A stretch of 64,000 bases of DNA from Flavobacterium indicum GPTSA100-9 = DSM 17447 (GTDB taxonomy: Bacteria; Bacteroidota; Bacteroidia; Flavobacteriales; Flavobacteriaceae). Where the stretch lies: assembly GCF_000455605.1 (NCBI RefSeq), contig NC_017025.1:1488001-1552000 (forward strand). Direction: 5' to 3'. The notes below the pieces were generated by a model, which did no database searches, was not told the origin of the DNA, and saw only the letters and a list, made by a program, of their open reading frames with translations. Shown one piece after another: positions 17,592 through 25,189 of the stretch (its first letter is position 1; every line of letters starts with the position of its first letter). The position numbers were made by a program, and so were the translations under genes.

Positions 17592-17824
17592 TTGTTAGTT
17601 TTTTCAATATAAATTATAAGTATAAAAATTGTAATTAAAAAAGTAAAACCATTTTTAGTTCTTACAGTAAAACCATTATTGTCTTTTTCATCTGAATCAA
17701 TATCTAAATAATAATTTATATTTTTTTGAAACTTATCATTTAATGGAAAATTCAAAATTTGAAAATATAGCCATCGTAAAACTCCACCAAATCCATAAAC
17801 AAATTGTTGTAATAAATACCCCAT
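17588..17824 (-). CDS. small membrane protein, unknown
   Basis: 78 residues with a C-terminal hydrophobic helix (FTFLITIFILIIYI) and an aromatic N-terminus (VYGFGGVLRWLYFQIL) that could be a re-entrant or second segment. No family recognised. It begins one base after the nucleoside phosphorylase stop and overlaps the GNAT gene by 4 bases, a packing that argues it is translated. Confidence 0.6.
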   Translation of the reverse strand: MGYLLQQFVYGFGGVLRWLYFQILNFPLNDKFQKNINYYLDIDSDEKDNNGFTVRTKNGFTFLITIFILIIYIEKTNK

Positions 17825-18691
17825 TTATTCAACCAACTTCATCAATGTATATTCAATTAATTGATCGACAGTTTTATATGGATCTTCACTAAATGTACCA
17901 TTTGCTCTATTGGCAATAATTGCATTTAACGACAAACATTGATGTCCTAATAATTTCCCTAAACCATAAATAGCTCCGGTTTCCATTTCTAAATTAGTCA
18001 TTCTAGTTCCATTAAAATTAAAAGCATCCATTTTGGTATTTAATTCAGGATCTTGAATATTTAAACGTAAAACACGACCTTGAGGACCATAAAATCCACC
18101 TGCAGTTCCGGTAAAACCTTTAAAGATTTGATTACTTTCAAATTTTTTAATTAAAGCATCACTTCCAGCAATAACATAAGGGCGCCCTTTTTTCAAATCC
18201 CAATTGGTTTGAGCTATGAAAGCTTCTTCCATTTCTTTTTCAGAAATACTATCAATAAGGTAAGAACGTAACATATTATCTAATCCCAATCCATAAGCAC
18301 TCATAACCATTGAATCTACTGGAATATCCGCTTGTAAAGACCCCGAAGTTCCAACACGTACAATATTTAAAGACGTTAATTCATCTTTAACTGTTCTTGT
18401 ATTCAAATCGATATTGACAAGAGCGTCTAATTCATTCATAACAATGTCAATATTATCAGGACCAATTCCCGTAGACATTACTGTAATTCTTTTCCCTTTA
18501 TAAGTACCGGTTTGCGTTTTAAATTCACGTTTTTGAGTATTAAACTCGATAGAATCGAAATGTTTTGTGATTTTTTCAACTCTATTTTGGTCACCAACAA
18601 AAATGATATCTTTTGCAATTTGCTCTGGTTTTAAATTGATGTGATAAACACTTCCGTCTGGGTTTAATATTAATTCTGAACTTTGTATCAT
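17825..18691 (-). CDS. nucleoside phosphorylase (uridine/purine nucleoside phosphorylase family)
   Basis: 288 residues, PNP_UDP_1 fold: phosphorolysis of nucleosides in salvage. Seen: FVGDQNRVEKI (phosphate site), STGIGPDNIDIVMNEL, VRVGTSGSLQ, and TNLEMETGAIYGL, whose Met-Glu binds ribose. The base preference, likely uridine, cannot be fixed by eye. It appears to head a run of closely packed minus-strand genes. Confidence 0.85.
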   Translation of the reverse strand: MIQSSELILNPDGSVYHINLKPEQIAKDIIFVGDQNRVEKITKHFDSIEFNTQKREFKTQTGTYKGKRITVMSTGIGPDNIDIVMNELDALVNIDLNTRTVKDELTSLNIVRVGTSGSLQADIPVDSMVMSAYGLGLDNMLRSYLIDSISEKEMEEAFIAQTNWDLKKGRPYVIAGSDALIKKFESNQIFKGFTGTAGGFYGPQGRVLRLNIQDPELNTKMDAFNFNGTRMTNLEMETGAIYGLGKLLGHQCLSLNAIIANRANGTFSEDPYKTVDQLIEYTLMKLVE

Positions 18692-18741
18692 AATTTAGTT
18701 TGTTTAAAAATTGAACTTGTTTTCAGTTGTGCTGTTGTTGT

Positions 18742-19074
18742 TTATCCGCCAACTCGTTTAGTTTTAAACCCTTTATCTTTTAAAAATTGCATAATTTTTT
18801 CTCTATAATCGCCTTGTAAAACAATTTCACCGTCTTTAATTCCTCCACCAACAGCAAATTTTGTTTTAATTTCTTTGGCTAAAAGTTTGAAATCTTCAGG
18901 TTCACCTTCATATCCAGAAATAATCGTTGTAGGCTTACCATTTCGTTTTTCATATTTACAAATCATCGGCTCTTTTTGAATGTACAATTCATGAACCATT
19001 TCTTCAGAAGTTTCTGGTTCTTTAGAGGGTATATGATCTGGAAAAAGTTTCTTAAGTTGTTCTTGTAAATCCAT
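18742..19074 (-). CDS. SUI1/eIF1-family translation factor (YciH-like)
   Basis: 110 residues from the ATG at 19074 (MDLQEQLKKLFPDH); an upstream in-frame ATG at 19098 adds eight residues. The SUI1 domain is clear: KRNGKPTTIISGYEG, then KFAVGGGIKDGEIVLQGDYR, the loop that contacts the ribosomal P site in eIF1, and the KGFKTKRVGG end. Bacterial YciH proteins can discriminate against non-canonical initiation. Single gene by spacing. Confidence 0.88.
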   Translation of the reverse strand: MDLQEQLKKLFPDHIPSKEPETSEEMVHELYIQKEPMICKYEKRNGKPTTIISGYEGEPEDFKLLAKEIKTKFAVGGGIKDGEIVLQGDYREKIMQFLKDKGFKTKRVGG

Positions 19075-19157
19075 AATGTGTAAAGTTACAAAAAACAAAT
19101 TCCAAATTCCAAAACATAAATGTCAGGAATTTGGAATCTGTTAAAAAGATTGTATTA

Positions 19158-20111
19158 TTATTTTTTAATCAATCCTAATTCTATTAATCTTTCAGTTAAG
19201 AATTCACCAGCTGTGATATCTTCATATAACTTTGGATTATTTTCATCAATACATTCAGGCAAACAGTTTAACGACATGTCGCTTACTGGATGCATAAAAA
19301 ATGGAATAGAGAAACGAGAAGTTCCCCACAATTCTCTTGGTGGATTAACTACTTGATGGATCGTAGATTTTAATTTGTTATTGGTATGTCTAGACAACAT
19401 ATCACCCACATTAATCATTAATTCATCTGGTTCTGCCATAGCATCAATCCATTCACCATCATGATTTTGTACTTGTAATCCTTTTCCTTGAGCCCCCATT
19501 AATAAAGTAATTAAATTAATGTCGCCATGAGCGGCTGCACGTACAGCACCATCTTTCGGCTCATCAGTGATAGGAGGGTAGTGAATAGGTCTTAAAATAC
19601 TGTTTCCATCTTTGATAAAATTATCAAAATAAAACTCATCTAAGCCAATGTATAAAGCCAAAGCTCTTAATACATAAACTCCTGTTTTTTCTAGCATTTG
19701 ATACGCTTCTTTACCTACAGAATTGAAATTAGGTAATTCCTTTACTTCCACATTGTCAGGATATTCACCAGCCCATTTTGAACCTTCTGAAACATACTGA
19801 CCAAAATGCCAGAATTCTTTTAAATCACCAGCAGAACGACCTTTTGCATGTTCTTTTCCAAAAGAAACATAACCTCTTTGTCCGCCAATACCAGGGATTT
19901 CATACTTTGATTTTACCTCTAAAGGTAAATTGAAAAAATTACGCACTTCAGCATACAAATTTTCAACTAATTTGTCATCTAAGAAATGACCTTTTAATGC
20001 TACAAAGCCTATTTCAGAATAAGCTTTCCCGATTTCATTTACAAATTTTTGTTTGCGTACCGGATCATCCGATAGGAAATCACGCAAGTCTACACTTGGA
20101 ATTTTTTGCAT
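19158..20111 (-). CDS. isopenicillin-N-synthase-like 2OG/Fe(II) oxygenase
   Basis: 317 residues. DIOX_N at residues 1-120 and the double-stranded beta helix after it. Iron ligands are His and Asp in AAHGDINLIT and His in STIHQVV; the 2-oxoglutarate-binding RxS pair is in RFSIPFF. Substrate unknown. The -7-like TACATTTG on the minus strand (20168-20161) lies 50 bases upstream. Confidence 0.85.
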   Translation of the reverse strand: MQKIPSVDLRDFLSDDPVRKQKFVNEIGKAYSEIGFVALKGHFLDDKLVENLYAEVRNFFNLPLEVKSKYEIPGIGGQRGYVSFGKEHAKGRSAGDLKEFWHFGQYVSEGSKWAGEYPDNVEVKELPNFNSVGKEAYQMLEKTGVYVLRALALYIGLDEFYFDNFIKDGNSILRPIHYPPITDEPKDGAVRAAAHGDINLITLLMGAQGKGLQVQNHDGEWIDAMAEPDELMINVGDMLSRHTNNKLKSTIHQVVNPPRELWGTSRFSIPFFMHPVSDMSLNCLPECIDENNPKLYEDITAGEFLTERLIELGLIKK

Positions 20112-20266
20112 TTAAAAATTATTTGTTAATAACTACAAAGTTTACAATCACTTTGTATTACAAATGTATAGAATATTTTTTTTATATATTTTGAAAAGTT
20201 ATTAACATTTAACATTTCCCTATTGAAACTATTTATAACAAAAGCTGTTTAAAATGTTATTTTTAT

Positions 20267-20274
20267 TAATTTTG
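20267..20274 (+). promoter_or_regulatory. -7 element before the E1 fusion gene
   Basis: TAATTTTG fits TAnnTTTG and lies 28 bases before the ATG at 20303; no convincing TTG at -33. Confidence 0.4.
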
Positions 20275-20302
20275 GAGCACAAACAAAGAATCCACAACAT
20301 TC

Positions 20303-22279
20303 ATGATTTTTGAACGACAAAATTTAAGCAACGAAGAATTAATTAGTTTATATAAAAAACTAACTAAACCAAGATTAATTGAAGAAAAAATGTTAATCCT
20401 TTTGAGACAAGGTAAAGTTTCAAAATGGTTTTCAGGTATAGGTCAAGAGGCAATTTCTGTTGGAATTACTGCGGCTTTGGATAAAGATGAATATATTTTA
20501 CCCATGCACAGAAATTTAGGTGTATTCACAACTAGAGAAATTCCTTTGCATCGTTTATTTTCTCAATGGCAAGGAAAAAAATCGGGATTTACTAAAGGAA
20601 GAGATCGAAGTTTTCACTTTGGAACACAAGAATTTAATATTATTGGTATGATTTCCCATTTAGGTCCGCAAATGGGTGTGGCTGATGGAATAGCTTTAGC
20701 CAATAAATTAAAGAAGAATGGCAAAGTAACGGCAGTATTTACTGGTGAAGGTGCAACATCTGAAGGGGATTTTCACGAAGCTTTGAACGTGGCTTCTGTA
20801 TGGGATTTACCAGTATTATTTGTTATTGAAAATAATGGATATGGCTTATCAACACCTACAAATGAGCAGTATAAATGTGAAAATTTAGCCGATAGAGGTG
20901 TTGGATATGGAATGGAAAGTCACATTATTGACGGAAATAATATTTTAGAAGTTTACACTAAAATTAAAGCTTTAAAAGCTTCCATGATAGAAAATCCACG
21001 TCCTGTTTTATTAGAATTTAAAACGTTTAGAATGCGTGGTCATGAAGAAGCAAGTGGTACCAAATATGTTCCTCAAGAATTGATGGATGTATGGGCTGAA
21101 AAAGATCCGATTGAAAATTTTAGAAACTATTTAAAATTAACAGCCGTACTATCAGAAGCATTGGATGAAGAAATTCGTGCTGAAATTAAGAAAGAAATAG
21201 ATGAAAATTGGGCTATTACTCAAGCTGAACCTGAATTAGTGGCTAATTTAGATGAAGAATTAAATGATGTTTACAGACCTTATGAATTTGAATCGTTCAA
21301 TCATTCAGAAGAAACAGAAAACATTCGAGTTATAGATGCGATTTCATCGGCGTTAAGTCAGTCTATGGAGCGTCATGAAAACTTAGTAATTATGGGACAA
21401 GATATTGCAGAATATGGTGGAGCCTTTAAAATTACAGAAGGTTTTGTTGACAAATTTGGAAAAGAGAGAGTTCGAAATACGCCAATTTGTGAAAGTGTTA
21501 TTGTTTCTGCAGCAAATGGATTATCGATTAACGGACATAAGGCTGTTGTAGAAATGCAGTTTGCCGATTTTGTATCTTCTGGATTTAATCCAATTGTTAA
21601 TTTATTAGCCAAACAACACTACCGCTGGGGTGAGAATTCAGATGTAGTAGTTCGTATGCCTTGTGGAGGTGGAACTCAAGCTGGACCATTCCATTCGCAA
21701 ACTAATGAAGCTTGGTTTACTAAAACCCCAGGATTAAAAGTTGTTTATCCGGCCTTTCCATACGATGCAAAAGGTTTACTGAATACAGCAATAAATGACC
21801 CAAATCCTGTAATGTATTTTGAACACAAACAACTCTATAGAAGTGTTTATCAAGAGGTACCAAAAGATTATTACACTATACCATTTGGAAAAGCAGCTGT
21901 TTTAAATGAAGGTAATGAAGTAACAATAATTTCTTTTGGTGCAGGTGTACACTGGGCATTAGAAACATTGAAAAACAATCCGGAGATTTCAGCAGATTTA
22001 ATTGATTTAAGATCATTACAACCTTTAGACTGGGAAACTATTTATGCTTCTGTAAAGAAAACAAATAGAGTAATCATTTTACAAGAAGATACTTTATTTG
22101 GTGGAATTGCAAGTGATATTTCATCTATGATCATGGAAAATTGTTTTGAATATTTAGATGCGCCTGTAAAAAGAGTGGGTAGTATTGAATCGGCAATTCC
22201 ATTTATGAAAGCACTAGAAGACCAATATTTACCTAAAGGAAGATTTGAAAAAGAATTGAAAGAATTATTGGCATATTAA
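20303..22279 (+). CDS. 2-oxoacid dehydrogenase E1, alpha and beta subunits fused
   Basis: 658 residues. The thiamine-diphosphate E1 enzyme decarboxylates a 2-oxoacid and acylates the lipoyl group of E2. Residues about 1-330 are E1-alpha: TPP motif GEGATSEGDF near residue 148 ending in ENNGYG, and the phosphorylation-loop-like FRMRGHEEASGTK. Residues about 335-658 are E1-beta (GQDIAEYGGAFKIT, ESVIVSAANGLS, EMQFADF, ITFGAG-like SFGAGVHWALE). The single-chain form is common in Flavobacteriaceae, and a branched-chain substrate is most likely, but a pyruvate role is possible. No E2 or E3 gene is adjacent. Confidence 0.9.
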   Translation: MIFERQNLSNEELISLYKKLTKPRLIEEKMLILLRQGKVSKWFSGIGQEAISVGITAALDKDEYILPMHRNLGVFTTREIPLHRLFSQWQGKKSGFTKGRDRSFHFGTQEFNIIGMISHLGPQMGVADGIALANKLKKNGKVTAVFTGEGATSEGDFHEALNVASVWDLPVLFVIENNGYGLSTPTNEQYKCENLADRGVGYGMESHIIDGNNILEVYTKIKALKASMIENPRPVLLEFKTFRMRGHEEASGTKYVPQELMDVWAEKDPIENFRNYLKLTAVLSEALDEEIRAEIKKEIDENWAITQAEPELVANLDEELNDVYRPYEFESFNHSEETENIRVIDAISSALSQSMERHENLVIMGQDIAEYGGAFKITEGFVDKFGKERVRNTPICESVIVSAANGLSINGHKAVVEMQFADFVSSGFNPIVNLLAKQHYRWGENSDVVVRMPCGGGTQAGPFHSQTNEAWFTKTPGLKVVYPAFPYDAKGLLNTAINDPNPVMYFEHKQLYRSVYQEVPKDYYTIPFGKAAVLNEGNEVTIISFGAGVHWALETLKNNPEISADLIDLRSLQPLDWETIYASVKKTNRVIILQEDTLFGGIASDISSMIMENCFEYLDAPVKRVGSIESAIPFMKALEDQYLPKGRFEKELKELLAY

Positions 22280-22301
22280 TAATTTTTAAATAAAATTATT
22301 T

Positions 22302-22334
22302 AAAAAAGGCATCAAATTTGATGCTTTTTTTTTT
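22302..22334 (+). terminator. intrinsic terminator after the E1 fusion gene
   Basis: GCATCAAA (22309-22316) and TTTGATGC (22317-22324) form a stem, with flanking A and T runs. The next gene starts only 13 bases after the T run. Confidence 0.8.
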
Positions 22335-22346
22335 AAAACCAAACAA

Positions 22347-22985
22347 ATGAAATCAAACTTCTACTTTACTTTTATCCTTATACTTTTATCTTGTACATCA
22401 AAAAATGAGTCTGTAAAAACTACTCTTAAAAAAAGAATTGTTGGAATTCAACCCTATGAAAATATTTCTATAGCAGAAACTAAAAAAATAGCACAAGCAT
22501 TAGATAGTTTTTATGGATGTAAATCCATTGTTTTACCCCCAATTAAACATGATAAAAAATCATTTATTTCTATAAAATCTCCAAGATATAGAGCTGACAG
22601 CATTATTAGATTTCAAAATAGAACAATTCCTTCTCATGTTGATTATATAGTGGGAGTGACCAATTCAGATATTTCTACAACAAAACATGATACAAAAGGG
22701 AATATTGAAAAACCAACATGGAAATATTCCGATTTTGGTGTTATGGGATTAGCTTACAGACCGGGAAATAGTGCCATTATTTCAACATTTAGATTAAAAC
22801 ATAAAAACAAAAAATTAGCCTTTACACGTTTTAAGAAAGTTACCATTCATGAATTTGGTCATAATTTAGGATTACCTCATTGTCCAAATAAAAAATGTGT
22901 TATGACGGCTGCAGCAGAAAAAATCTCCACAATTGATAATGAAAATTTAGCACTTTGCAAGTCTTGTAAAAATAAAATAAATTAA
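22347..22985 (+). CDS. archaemetzincin-type zinc metalloprotease, lipoprotein
   Basis: 212 residues. N-terminal hydrophobic stretch with lipobox LLSC (about residue 16) marks a lipoprotein. The zinc site HEFGHNLGLPHC begins at His168, and the further Cys pattern (C in NKKC followed by VM, then CKSCK) matches the archaemetzincin signature in which a second zinc is bound. Substrates of this family are unknown. It probably sits on the outer or inner membrane facing the periplasm. Promoter unclear: the preceding gene ends in a terminator just upstream. Confidence 0.85.
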   Translation: MKSNFYFTFILILLSCTSKNESVKTTLKKRIVGIQPYENISIAETKKIAQALDSFYGCKSIVLPPIKHDKKSFISIKSPRYRADSIIRFQNRTIPSHVDYIVGVTNSDISTTKHDTKGNIEKPTWKYSDFGVMGLAYRPGNSAIISTFRLKHKNKKLAFTRFKKVTIHEFGHNLGLPHCPNKKCVMTAAAEKISTIDNENLALCKSCKNKIN

Positions 22986-23036
22986 AATTTATACTATAAT
23001 AATTATACAAACTTAATTTTTTAATTATTTTTTTTA

Positions 23037-23205
23037 TTTATTCAATAAAAATATGTGAAAAATTAAAGTTCATTGCATATATATCAAAAAAATAGCTGAA
23101 ATTGCATGTTATTAATGTGTTGATTTAGTAAATTAGACTAATTATTAAATATTATTCAATAAATAAAACTTTTTTTTTAATTATATAAAATAATATTGAA
23201 TAATA
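23037..23205. promoter_or_regulatory. three copies of a TATT(C/G)AATA palindrome before the InsA-like gene
   Basis: TTTATTCAATAAA (23037-23049) is palindromic around its central C. ATTATTCAATAAA lies at 23151-23163, and the opposite orientation TATTGAATAAT at 23194-23204; the last two form a 12-base inverted repeat (23150-23161 with 23194-23205). The 280-base gap holds no other gene. These could be binding sites of the zinc-ribbon/HTH protein encoded next; in such A+T-rich DNA chance cannot be excluded. Confidence 0.35.
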
Positions 23206-23265
23206 ATTAAGAATAATATTTGTATATTGTTGCTAAATTAGTATATTTATGCAAAATTTATATAT

Positions 23266-23685
23266 ATGGATGTTTTAAGTTGCCCGAAATGTCAAAATAC
23301 AACTGTTGTAAAAAGTGGAATCATTAAAGATCGACAACGTTATTTGTGTAAAAAATGCAATTATTATTTTACCGTAAATAAACTTGGTAAAAAGATAGAT
23401 GATTACTATGTTACAAAGGCATTACAGTTGTATTTAGAAGGATTAAGTTATAGAGAAATTGAACGAATTATAGGGGTATCACATGTATCAATCAGTAATT
23501 GGGTAAAGGAATTTAAAATTAAAAAACCACCACATCCAAATTACCATCCAACCTATAAAATTTTTAAGCATGCTGAATTGGTTGAGTTTTTAAAGAACAA
23601 AGATCAATTATCAGGCGCAGGTATGATTATCACTGAATTGGGTGACAAATTTATGCTTATCAAATGGGAACGTTTTAAAGATTAA
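23266..23685 (+). CDS. IS1 InsA-like zinc-ribbon/HTH protein, probably a domesticated regulator
   Basis: 139 residues. Zinc ribbon with two CxxC pairs (CPKCQ and CKKCNYYF, residues 6-38) followed by a helix-turn-helix (LSYREIERIIGVSHVSISNW). This is the organisation of IS1-family InsA and related N-terminal transposase domains, but there is no DDE catalytic frame and I see no terminal inverted repeats or target duplication. The last 40 residues are a separate short domain (GAGMIITELGDKFMLIKW). It heads the porin-transporter-kinase-ligase locus, so a role as its regulator is a reasonable guess. Confidence 0.7.
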   Translation: MDVLSCPKCQNTTVVKSGIIKDRQRYLCKKCNYYFTVNKLGKKIDDYYVTKALQLYLEGLSYREIERIIGVSHVSISNWVKEFKIKKPPHPNYHPTYKIFKHAELVEFLKNKDQLSGAGMIITELGDKFMLIKWERFKD

Positions 23686-23784
23686 TCTATATAACTTAAC
23701 ATAAATATATATAACAATTTTTTTCAATTGTGATTTTTTAGAATTTGGTCAAACGAAAATCGATTACTAACCAAATTAATCATT

Positions 23785-25161
23785 ATGAAAAAAATTTTAA
23801 TCGCTGCTGCATCTTTGTTATCAGCAATCTCCTTTGGTCAAGGATCTCCTGACTATGGTGGTGGTTTAAAATTAAACCTTAATCCAGAAGGGAATAAGTA
23901 CATCCGATTTATTGCTTGGAATCAAGTTTGGATGCGCTCCTCACAAATGAATCCAGGAACAATGATTGGCGATGCTTCAGCATCTGCACAAGAAGATATT
24001 GGATTACGAAGACTTAGAATTTTAGCTTATGCTCAAATATCGCCGCGTTACATGATTGTAACACATTTCGGTATCAACAATCAAACTTTTACAAATGGTG
24101 GTGCTGCAGGTACTGCTGGGACTGGTGGTTACGGTGCAGGAAAAAAACCAGGTTTGTTTTTTCATGATGCATGGAATGAATATGCAGTAGTTTTGCCAAA
24201 AGAAGGTAAACCTTTTAGTTTATCAATAGGAGGTGGGCTACATTACTATATGGGATTGTCTAGAATGACTATGGCTTCAACTTTAAATTTTTTAACAATT
24301 GATGCACCTATTTTCAACTGGCCTTTAATTGATAATTCAGATCAATTTGCTCGTCAGGTTGGTATTTTTGCCAAAGGAAAATACAATAAATTAGAGTACC
24401 GATTCAGCTTAAACAAACCTTTTGCTACTTCTATAGCACCTACTAATGTAACTGATGCATCTGCGGCTGTAGCTGTTGATAACAATGGAAATGCAAGATG
24501 GTCAAAAGCTGGATATGTTGAATATCAATTCTTAGACAAAGAAGCAAACCTTTTGCCTTTTAAAGTGGGGACTTATTTAGGTACAAAAAAAGTTTTTAAT
24601 ATAGGTGCTGGGTTCTACACTGCTCCAAGTTCAACTAAAACTTCTGTGAACGGAGTAGTTGAAAAACATCCTATAAACTTATTTTCTGGAGATATTTTCT
24701 TAGACATGCCTTTAGGAGCTAAAGAAAAGAAAATGGCTTTAACTGCTTATAGTGTCTATTATAATTATGATTTTGGACCAAAATATCTTAGAAACATTGG
24801 TATTATGAATGAAGGAGTTGTTGATCCAACATTCACAGGGAATAAAGCATTAGCAGGTCCTGGAAATTTACAACCAATGATTGGTACTGGTTCAATTTGG
24901 TATACTCAGGCCGGATTTTTATTACCAAATAAAAATGAAAAACCTAAAGTAAGAATTCAACCTTATGTTGCTTATACAAATAAAAATTTTGATGCATTAA
25001 AGACTGGAAGTAATCAATTTGATTTAGGAACTAACTTATTCTTAGATGGTCATCATGCTAAATTAACAGCACAATATTCTAATAGACCCATTTATACTGC
25101 AGTAGATAATATAGATGGTTATAAAGGAGAATTCTTATTACAATTACAAGTATATTTATAA
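23785..25161 (+). CDS. outer-membrane porin
   Basis: 458 residues. Signal peptide KKILIAAASLLSAISFGQ, then alternating beta strands throughout, ending in GEFLLQLQVYL, the aromatic/hydrophobic last strand of an outer-membrane barrel. GLRRLRILAYAQISPRYMIV is typical of the porin O/P group. It lies 29 bases before the MHS transporter gene, so it probably carries the same substrate across the outer membrane. Confidence 0.8.
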   Translation: MKKILIAAASLLSAISFGQGSPDYGGGLKLNLNPEGNKYIRFIAWNQVWMRSSQMNPGTMIGDASASAQEDIGLRRLRILAYAQISPRYMIVTHFGINNQTFTNGGAAGTAGTGGYGAGKKPGLFFHDAWNEYAVVLPKEGKPFSLSIGGGLHYYMGLSRMTMASTLNFLTIDAPIFNWPLIDNSDQFARQVGIFAKGKYNKLEYRFSLNKPFATSIAPTNVTDASAAVAVDNNGNARWSKAGYVEYQFLDKEANLLPFKVGTYLGTKKVFNIGAGFYTAPSSTKTSVNGVVEKHPINLFSGDIFLDMPLGAKEKKMALTAYSVYYNYDFGPKYLRNIGIMNEGVVDPTFTGNKALAGPGNLQPMIGTGSIWYTQAGFLLPNKNEKPKVRIQPYVAYTNKNFDALKTGSNQFDLGTNLFLDGHHAKLTAQYSNRPIYTAVDNIDGYKGEFLLQLQVYL

Positions 25162-25189
25162 TAACAAAAAACAAACTAAATATATAATT

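Noticed and set aside
23266..23685. Active IS1-type insertion sequence
   Set aside because: No InsB or DDE frame, no terminal inverted repeats and no target duplication visible.
25115..25189. Upstream in-frame extension of the MHS transporter
   Set aside because: It overlaps the end of the porin gene; the ATG at 25190 begins at the family's normal N-terminus.
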